In this document: positions 1-6,000 of the stretch, piece after piece
How the letters are laid out: every line of letters begins with the position of its first letter
How positions within the stretch are numbered: the first letter of the stretch is position 1
Assembly (NCBI GenBank): GCA_017628675.1
Contig: JAGBYS010000250.1
Coordinates: 1 to 7,541, forward strand
Source of the DNA: Tidjanibacter sp.
GTDB lineage: Bacteria > Bacteroidota > Bacteroidia > Bacteroidales > Rikenellaceae
Reading direction: 5' to 3'
Length of the DNA: 7,541 bases
Position numbers and translations under genes: made by a program
Notes under the pieces: model-generated
The model's input: the letters and a program-made list of their open reading frames with translations, nothing else
What the model was told of the DNA's origin: nothing
The model's database searches: none

Positions 1-796
1 CGTACACTTTGGCCACCTCAAAAGAAAATGGAATCCCAAAATGGCTCCCTATACCTTTATGGAGAAAGGCGGGATTCATATCATCGACCTCCACAAAACT
101 GTGGTAAAAATCGATGAGGCGGCAGCAGCTATGAAACAGATTGCCAAGAGCGGTCGCAGGATCCTCTTCGTTGCAACCAAGAAACAGGCTAAAGAGATTG
201 TTGCCGAGAAGGTGCAAGCAGTAGGCATGCCCTATGTTACCGAGCGCTGGCCCGGTGGTATGCTTACCAACTTCCCCACTATACGCAAGGCCGTTAAGAA
301 GATGGCTACCATCGACAAGATGAGCGCCGACGGCACTTACGACAAATTCTCCAAACGCGAGAAACTCCAGATCTCCCGTCAGAGGGCTAAACTGGAGAAG
401 AACCTTGGCTCTATCGCCGACCTTACTCGCCTCCCCGCTGCACTCTTCGTTGTTGATGTGCAGAAAGAGGTGAACGCAGTGCGCGAGGCTCGCCGCCTCA
501 ACATCCCCGTCTTTGCAATGGTTGATACTTGCTGTGACCCCACCGACATCGACTATGTAATTCCTGCAAACGACGACCGCGCACAGAGTATCGCAGTCGT
601 TCTCGACGCAATGTGTGGTGCAATCAACGAGGGTCTCGAGGAGCGCCGCATCGAGAAAGAGAAAGAGGCTGAGGAGATGGCAGCTAAAGAGGCTGTAGCC
701 GAGAAGAAAACCCGCGCCCGCAAGACCGTAAAGGTTGAGGTTGAGGCTGCTGAGGAGGCTACCGAGGCTCCCGCTGAGGAGGCTGCTGCTGAGTAA
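1..796 (+). CDS. rpsB: 30S ribosomal protein S2 (uS2), 5'-truncated by window edge
   Basis: This is ribosomal protein S2, a late-assembling protein of the small subunit that binds near the 16S rRNA 3' domain and is needed for S1 or mRNA docking. The in-frame reading starts with VHFGHLKRKWNPKMAP, the first S2 signature. In Bacteroidales S2 this signature lies about 13 residues after the true start, so the first visible ATG (base 41) is internal and the real start is off the left edge. The second signature is seen as DPTDIDYVIPANDD, about residues 180-193 of the 264 visible. Other conserved blocks are FVATKKQAKEIV, RWPGGMLTNFPTIRKA and KREKLQISRQRAKLEK. The protein is longer than E. coli S2 (241 residues) because of a charged, then Ala/Glu-rich, C-terminal tail. 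tsf follows 44 bp downstream in the same direction, the usual rpsB-tsf operon. The promoter is not in the window. Confidence 0.98.
   Translation, partial: VHFGHLKRKWNPKMAPYTFMEKGGIHIIDLHKTVVKIDEAAAAMKQIAKSGRRILFVATKKQAKEIVAEKVQAVGMPYVTERWPGGMLTNFPTIRKAVKKMATIDKMSADGTYDKFSKREKLQISRQRAKLEKNLGSIADLTRLPAALFVVDVQKEVNAVREARRLNIPVFAMVDTCCDPTDIDYVIPANDDRAQSIAVVLDAMCGAINEGLEERRIEKEKEAEEMAAKEAVAEKKTRARKTVKVEVEAAEEATEAPAEEAAAE
734..793 (+). repeat. Low-complexity GAG/GCT codon run encoding the Ala/Glu tail of S2
   Basis: The last 20 sense codons of rpsB are nearly all GAG (Glu) and GCT (Ala), with a few Val, Thr and Pro codons. They encode an acidic alanine-rich tail beginning VEVEAAEEATEAP. It follows a mixed-charge stretch (EKEKEAEEMAAKEA, then EKKTRARKT) that probably forms a long exposed helix. 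Glu/Ala/Lys-rich S2 tails occur in other Bacteroidota, but their sequence is poorly conserved. The stretch is coding and is not a mobile or tandem repeat of fixed unit length. Confidence 0.75.
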
Positions 797-840
797 GCAA
801 AAAGAACACAAAGTCAAACCTTTTAATAGAGAAAAAGACT

Positions 841-1833
841 ATGGCTGTTACACTTACAGACATCAAAAAACTCCGCGACAAAACCCAGGCGGGTATGATG
901 GATTGCAAAAAAGCGCTTGAGGAGGCCAATGGCGATATGCAGCGTGCAATCGAGATCATTCGCGAGAAAGGTAAACTCGTAGCTGCAAAGCGTTCGGACC
1001 GTACCGCTTCGGAGGGTCTGGTTGTTGCTACCACAGCTAACGGCAAAGCATACATCGTATGCCTCGCTTGCGAGACCGACTTCGTGGCTCAGGTAGACAC
1101 CTTCGGTGCTACCGCTCAGACCATCCTTGACATCGCTGTTGCCAACGACGCAGACACCCTCGAGGCTCTGCTCGCTTGCGCTACCGCAGATGGTCGCACC
1201 GTAGCTGACCTGGTTACTGAGAAGACCGGCCAGACTGGTGAGAAGGTGGAGGTTCCCTTCTACAACCGCGTAGAGGCTCCCTTCTGCACCCAGTATGTTC
1301 ACTTCAACAAGAAACTTGGTGCTATCGTAGGTTTCAACAAAGAGGTTGACGAGCAGCTCGCAAAGGGTATCGCTATGCAGGTTGTTTCGATGAACCCCGT
1401 TGCTATCTCGGCTGACCTGGTTCCCCAGGAGGTTGTTGACGAGGAGCTCAAGACCGCTACTCAGAAGACCAAAGACGAGTTGGTACAGAAGGCTGTTGAT
1501 GCTGCTCTCTCGAAGGCAGGTATCAACCCCGCACACGTTGATAGCGAGGACCACATCGAGTCGAATCAGGCTAAAGGTTGGATCACCGCTGAGCAGGCTG
1601 AGCAGGCTCGCGAGATCATCAAGACCGTATCGGCTGAGAAGGCTGCTAACCTCCCCGCACAGATGGTTGAGAACATCGCTAAAGGCCGCTTGCAGAAATT
1701 CTTCAAGGAGCAGACCCTTGAGGAGCAGGCTTACCAGATGGGCGATGGCAAGACTTCCGTTAAGGATGTCCTCAAAGCCGCTGACGCAGAGGCTAAGATC
1801 CTCGGTTTCTACCGCGTATCGCTTTGCGACTAA
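841..1833 (+). CDS. tsf: Elongation factor Ts
   Basis: EF-Ts is the cytoplasmic guanine-nucleotide exchange factor that removes GDP from EF-Tu. The 330-residue product opens with an N-terminal UBA-like domain (about 1-45: LTDIKKLRDKTQAGMMDCKKAL), followed by VAAKRSDRTASEG. The TDFVAQ motif at 79-84 is the EF-Tu contact that disturbs the Mg/GDP site. Core subdomains N and C follow (KKLGAIVGFN, then KGIAMQVVSMNPVAIS at about 175-190). Residues about 198-285 form a helical region (INPAHVDSEDHIESNQAKG, then VSAEKAANLPAQM) that makes the protein some 47 residues longer than E. coli EF-Ts (283). This form is typical of Bacteroidales as I recall them. The ATG at 841 gives the expected MAVTLTDIKKLR start. 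The leader is A-rich (AGAGAAAAAGACT) with no Shine-Dalgarno, as usual in this phylum. It is co-transcribed with rpsB across a 44-bp gap that holds no terminator. Confidence 0.98.
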   Translation: MAVTLTDIKKLRDKTQAGMMDCKKALEEANGDMQRAIEIIREKGKLVAAKRSDRTASEGLVVATTANGKAYIVCLACETDFVAQVDTFGATAQTILDIAVANDADTLEALLACATADGRTVADLVTEKTGQTGEKVEVPFYNRVEAPFCTQYVHFNKKLGAIVGFNKEVDEQLAKGIAMQVVSMNPVAISADLVPQEVVDEELKTATQKTKDELVQKAVDAALSKAGINPAHVDSEDHIESNQAKGWITAEQAEQAREIIKTVSAEKAANLPAQMVENIAKGRLQKFFKEQTLEEQAYQMGDGKTSVKDVLKAADAEAKILGFYRVSLCD

Positions 1834-1850
1834 TCCCTTTTTAGGGTTAT

Positions 1851-1889
1851 AAAAAATAGAGGTTTCCGATTTGGAAACCTCTATTTTTT
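1851..1889. terminator. Intrinsic terminator, probably bidirectional, between convergent tsf and tsaD
   Basis: A perfect 17-bp inverted repeat (AAAAAATAGAGGTTTCC and its reverse complement) encloses a 5-base loop, GATTT. The stem has an A-run on its left side and a T-run (seven T, 1884-1890) on its right. Read on the plus strand it gives a GC-containing hairpin ending in a U-tract, 17 nt after the tsf stop. Read on the minus strand it gives the same structure about 41 nt after the tsaD stop. A weaker CCCT-TTTT-AGGG hairpin (1835-1846) lies just before it, immediately after the tsf stop. The convergent layout and the symmetry support shared termination of both operons. Confidence 0.9.
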
Positions 1890-1907
1890 TATTGACAGCT
1901 GACCGTT

Positions 1908-1915
1908 TATCTTTG
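1908..1915 (+). promoter_or_regulatory. Orphan Bacteroidota -7 box (TATCTTTG) facing the 3' end of tsaD
   Basis: TATCTTTG is an exact match to the Bacteroidota sigma-ABfr -7 consensus TAnnTTTG. It lies just after the shared terminator and just before the tsaD stop, on the strand opposite to tsaD. No TTTG sits at the expected -33 position. The nearest candidate is the terminator T-run about 19-20 bp upstream (TTTT), and a TTG at 1892-1894 is too close. No plus-strand gene follows. It could drive an antisense transcript into tsaD, be a relic of a lost gene, or be chance, since an eight-base box with two free positions is not rare in AT-rich spacers. Confidence 0.3.
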
Positions 1916-1930
1916 CGGTAGTTGGAACTA

Positions 1931-2956
1931 CTACAACAACTCTTCGAGTCGGGCAACGGGAGCCACATCCAGAGTACTCTCCTCGCCATTGAGGTAGTGG
2001 TAGTAGCCCGCAACGGCAATCATCGCAGCGTTGTCGGTGGTGAATTTCAGAGGAGGAAGGTAGGTGTTCCAATGACGGCGACGACCCTCAGCCTCGATAG
2101 CCTCCCTAAGGCCTGAGTTCGCAGACACACCACCAGCAATTGCAATCTCGTTAATATTTAGAGCCTTAGCAGCCTTAACAAGTTTCTTCAGAAGGATGTC
2201 GATGATGGTCTTCTGGAGCGAGGCGCACAGGTCGGCTTTGTTCTCCTCAATGAAGTTGGGATTCTCCTCCATACGATCCCTCAGGAAGTAGAGGAAGGAG
2301 GTCTTTAGGCCGCTGAAACTATAGTCGAAATCATCCACCTGGGGCTTGGCAAAACGGAACTTCTCGGCATCGCCCTCGTGGGCCAGGCGATCAATGACGG
2401 GGCCACCGGGATAAGGGAGTCCCATAACCTTTGCACACTTGTCGAAAGCCTCTCCCGCAGCATCGTCAATGGTCGAGCCAACAATCTCAAACTCAAGGGG
2501 TGAGGTCACCTTCACGAGCTGTGTGTGGCCACCCGAAACGAGCAGACAGAGGAAGGGAAATTTGGGGTGAGGAAGGCTCTCATTGGGCAGGTCAATAAGG
2601 TGGGAAAGGATGTGTCCCTGAAGGTGATTAACCTCCACCATAGGTATATTTTTTGCAAGCGACAGACCCTTGGTGAACGACACTCCAACAAGCAGCGAGC
2701 CGAGCAAACCAGGGCCGCGAGTGAAAGCAATAGCGTCCAACTGATCGGCCGTGATGCCCGCCTCCTTGAGTGCCGTATCTATCACAGGCACAATGTTTTG
2801 CTGGTGTGCGCGCGAAGCGAGTTCGGGGATGACGCCACCATACTTCACGTGTACCGCCTGTGAGGCAATCACATTGGAGAGCATTGTTGTACCACGCAGC
2901 ACAGCTGCAGAGGTGTCGTCGCACGAAGACTCAATACCTAAAATAATTGCTTCCAT
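1931..2956 (-). CDS. tsaD: tRNA N6-adenosine threonylcarbamoyltransferase TsaD
   Basis: TsaD (Gcp/YgjD, Kae1 family) moves the threonylcarbamoyl group from threonylcarbamoyl-AMP to A37 of ANN-decoding tRNAs, making t6A with TsaB and TsaE; TsaC makes the donor. None of these partners is in the window. The 341-residue ASKHA-fold protein begins MEAIILGIESSCDDTSAAV, the family start, so the ATG at 2956 is chosen although the frame stays open a further 83 codons into tamB antisense sequence. Metal ligands are H111 and H115 in NHLQGH, with D308 in TTDNAAMIA (E. coli D300). Nucleotide-site motifs are SGGHT (141-145) and AGGVSAN (274-280). Also conserved are ELASRAHQQNIVPV, TRGPGL, GEAFDKCAKVMGLPYPGGP and DYSFSGLKTS. 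The length is normal and all key residues are present. It is convergent with tsf and divergent from tamB, with no Shine-Dalgarno but an A-rich leader. The gene is essential or nearly so in most bacteria. Confidence 0.97.
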   Translation of the reverse strand: MEAIILGIESSCDDTSAAVLRGTTMLSNVIASQAVHVKYGGVIPELASRAHQQNIVPVIDTALKEAGITADQLDAIAFTRGPGLLGSLLVGVSFTKGLSLAKNIPMVEVNHLQGHILSHLIDLPNESLPHPKFPFLCLLVSGGHTQLVKVTSPLEFEIVGSTIDDAAGEAFDKCAKVMGLPYPGGPVIDRLAHEGDAEKFRFAKPQVDDFDYSFSGLKTSFLYFLRDRMEENPNFIEENKADLCASLQKTIIDILLKKLVKAAKALNINEIAIAGGVSANSGLREAIEAEGRRRHWNTYLPPLKFTTDNAAMIAVAGYYHYLNGEESTLDVAPVARLEELL

Positions 2957-2957
2957 A

Positions 2958-2989
2958 TTTGTTTTTCGATGATTATTTTCGTAAAATTG
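2958..2989 (+). promoter_or_regulatory. Candidate tamB promoter in the 52-bp divergent spacer
   Basis: On the plus strand, TTTG (2958-2961) is followed after 20 bp by TAAAATTG (2982-2989). This matches the Bacteroidota pattern TTTG-N19-21-TAnnTTTG with one mismatch in the -7 box. Transcription would start near 2995-2997, giving a leader of only about a dozen bases before the tamB ATG. The tamB-frame stop TAA at 2982-2984 falls inside the -7 box, and no ATG, GTG or TTG lies in frame between it and 3009. Because the spacer is so short, promoter sequence must lie here or within tsaD. Confidence 0.4.
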
Positions 2990-3008
2990 TAGGTTAATTA
3001 CACTAATA

Positions 3009-6000
3009 ATGAGCAAAGTTATAAAAAAAATAGGAAAGATACTACTCCACTCCCTTTCGGGTGTGGTTTTGGTGGCTATTTTGCTCATTTTAGGCGTTGC
3101 CATAGCGCTCTCGCTGCCTCGCGTGCAGAGCTTTGTGGCCTCCAAAGCGGTGGACTTTCTCTCCGAGAAAACCTCAACCCACCTGGCCATTGACGCCATA
3201 TCCATCGAAAATCTCTCGAAAATCTGTGTCGAGGGACTCTACATTGAGGACCTTCAGGGCGACACCCTGCTCTACTTCAGCAAGGTGCGTGGCACCATAG
3301 ATCGCAGTGCGCTCTTTTCGGAGGGCAAACTCCTTCCCTCCAACATCGAGGGCGAGAGGGGTGTTATGAATCTCGTAACCCTCAACAGATCGGAGAAGGA
3401 CAATCTCACACAGCTTATTGACCAGATAGCCTCGAAATTCCCCGCAAGTGAGGAGGAGATCAGCGGCAGTCTGACGCTCAGCGGTATCAAGGTGAGGGAT
3501 TTTGTATTCCGACTCTACGACCAGGAGATTGCCGGCCGAGTGCCCGAGGGCTCCATCGACTACTCCGATATGGACCTGAAGGTCAGCTCCACTGATATGG
3601 AGCGAATCGAGATTAAGGATGGCGTGGTGGGCCTCTACGGTGCAAGCAACATCAATGCCGTGGATAAGTCGGGAGCCCATCTTGAGGATAGCTCTTTTGG
3701 CTGGCTGAAGATCTCCGAAGGAACACTCGACTTCAAGGATATCGATTTCACCACCAACGACACACACCTTCTGCTCCCCTACCTGATAATCAAGGGCCGC
3801 ACCTGGGATGAGTACCAGTCATTCTGCGACAAAGTGACCCTCTCGCTAAAGACCGCCGGCTCGACCCTCGAGCCCGTGTCGGCCGGAAAGTTTGTAGCCG
3901 TACTGGGCGACATTGCAATCCGAGGCCAGGAGATTGTGGGCACCTTCGACGGCACCGTAAACGACTTCAGGGCAGATATTTCCGCAACGCTCTACGACTC
4001 CGATGTGGTGGTGGATGGTAGCGTTGAGAACATAACCAAATTCGACAAGTTGGCGGTGGATGCCACCATTGACCTTGCCACTACCAGCCAGAGGGTCAGC
4101 GAGATATATGGCCACATCGTGGGTGGCGATATGCCCACCCAGGTGAGCGATTGGCTCTCGCGCTTTGCCACTCTGGAGGTGGCAGGCAGCGCCTCGTTGC
4201 ACCCCGGCCAGATTGTGGCCGACGCAACGCTGGCAACAAACCTCGGTAGTGTGGATGTCGACGGCACGCTGCGCTACGGCCACTCCAACACCCGCTTTGA
4301 GGGCTCCATCTCGGGCGACGGACTCGAGGTTGGCAAGATTCTGCGCCACGAGCAACTCGGCAAGGCAGACCTGACACTCGAGGGAACTGCGGAGCTGGTG
4401 GACGGCACCCCCGGTGGCGACCTCAAGGCCATCATCTCGCGCATAGGTTGGGGCGGCTACGACTACAACAACCTCAACATTCAGGCCTCGCTCCAGAATG
4501 GCGACTTCAGGACCGTGGCCACCTCCTCGGACCCCAACATTGAATTTTCGCTCGAGGGCGACGGCTCGCTGGCCAAGGCTCGCCCCGAGTATAATGTGAT
4601 ACTCTCGCTCGAGAGGGCCGACTTCGGTGCCCTCGGCCTTATAGACGAGCAGAACAGTTCGTGGCTCACCTGCAATATGGAGGCTACCCTCTCGGGTCGT
4701 TCGCTCGACGATATGGTGGGTAGGGCAATGATCAACAACTTCACCTACGCCACCGCAACCGACACCCTCTCCACCGAGCTCGTGAACATTGCTCTGAGGG
4801 GCGACGAGCACGACAAGAGTTTCTCGTTGCGCTCCAACATCGCCGATGTGGAGTATCGCAGTACCGCCTCCTACGGCCAGGTTATAGACTACATCACAAG
4901 GAGTCTGCCCGCTTCACTTCCCTGGGCACGCCCCACAACCGAGAGTACCGGGGAGGCCGCCGAGCCCCTTGCCGACCGCCTCTATATGGCAGAGGACTAC
5001 ACGAGTGTCAATCTGAAAATCTTCGACGGCGAGAATCTGGCTTCGGTACTTCTGCCCGAGGGCAGCATATCTTCGGGTAGCTCGGCAGTTCTGGAGTGCT
5101 CACCCTCGAGGGGAGAGTTCTGGATGGAGATTGACAGCGATATGATTGAGCTACAGGATGTTGCCATCTCGGATGTAAATGTAACCGTGGGCGGACACGG
5201 CAAGAGTATGAACCTCAGGGCCGAGAGTTCGTCACTCAGGGCCGCCTCGCTCCTTGTTCCCGACCTCTCGCTCCAGGTGGCCTCAAACGACAACCACGAG
5301 GTGGATGCCAACATCTACTTCAGCGACACCGACACCGCCGTGAGTGGCCAACTTGGCTTCTATGCCACCTTTGCGCACAATGCCGCAGGAGCCCTGACCG
5401 CTTCGGCCAAGCTCCACGACTCCTACATAATCTCGCCCGAGCAGCGCTGGACAATCCTCTCGGACGGCATAGACTACACCCCCGAAGGGGTCACTATCGA
5501 TAGTTTCACAGCCCACTCGGGCGTAAGTTCCATTTCGCTGAGCGGCGCTATCAGCAAGCTGGAGGAGCACCCCCTGGAGCTCTCTCTGGAGAATGTGACC
5601 ATCGGTGAGTGGGTGGCTCTGTTCACCCCCTTGAAGGAGGTGCGTGGCAACCTGAGCGGCAATGTGGAGCTCCACTCGGCCCTCGAGCAGCCCTATGGTC
5701 AGGGAGAACTCCGCGTGGCCTCACTTAGGATGGGCGACCTGGAGGTTGACCCTATGATTCTGGCCATTGAGATTCCCAGAAAGAGCACCACAGCAGCCAT
5801 TTCGCTCCGCAACACACTCAGCCGAAACACCCTCGCACGAGGCAACTATAACTACTCCACGGGCGACTATCAGGCCAAACTCTCCGTCAATGAGTTCCAA
5901 TTCTCACTTCTGGAGCCCATCCTGAAAGGGGTGGCGCACGACATTGACGGCCTCGGACACATCGATTTGTCGCTCTCGGGTAGCGGCAGCGAAGGTGTCG

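Noticed and set aside
41..43. First visible ATG as the rpsB start
   Set aside because: The conserved S2 signature VHFGHLKRKWNPK is read in frame before it, so the real start lies left of the window.
823..2019. Long minus-strand open frame (398 codons) covering all of tsf
   Set aside because: It lies exactly antisense to a clearly real EF-Ts gene, its translation is Ser/Leu/Val-rich without any recognisable motif, and it runs through the terminator hairpin. Strong codon bias in tsf (GCT, GAG, AAG) removes stops from the opposite strand.
1922..2116. Small plus-strand open frame (TTG start, 64 codons) downstream of the orphan -7 box
   Set aside because: It is antisense to the tsaD C-terminus and has a weak start and no motif. 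Any transcript from the box is more likely non-coding, if it exists at all.
2525..2863. Plus-strand open frame of 112 codons opposite tsaD
   Set aside because: It is antisense to conserved TsaD catalytic motifs and its translation has no recognisable features.
2957..3205. In-frame N-terminal extension of tsaD by 83 codons
   Set aside because: The TsaD family begins at the IILGIESSCDDTS segment. The extension is antisense to tamB and carries a spurious hydrophobic run from the complement of the tamB leader.
3846..4811. Minus-strand open frame of 321 codons opposite tamB, with several others along the gene
   Set aside because: These are shadows: they are Val/Gly/His-rich with no domain, while the plus strand reads as one unbroken TamB frame with a membrane anchor and C-terminal signature.
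5634..5640. Perfect AAGGAGG motif inside tamB
   Set aside because: No start codon follows at a usable distance, and it simply encodes Lys-Glu-Val within the TamB body.
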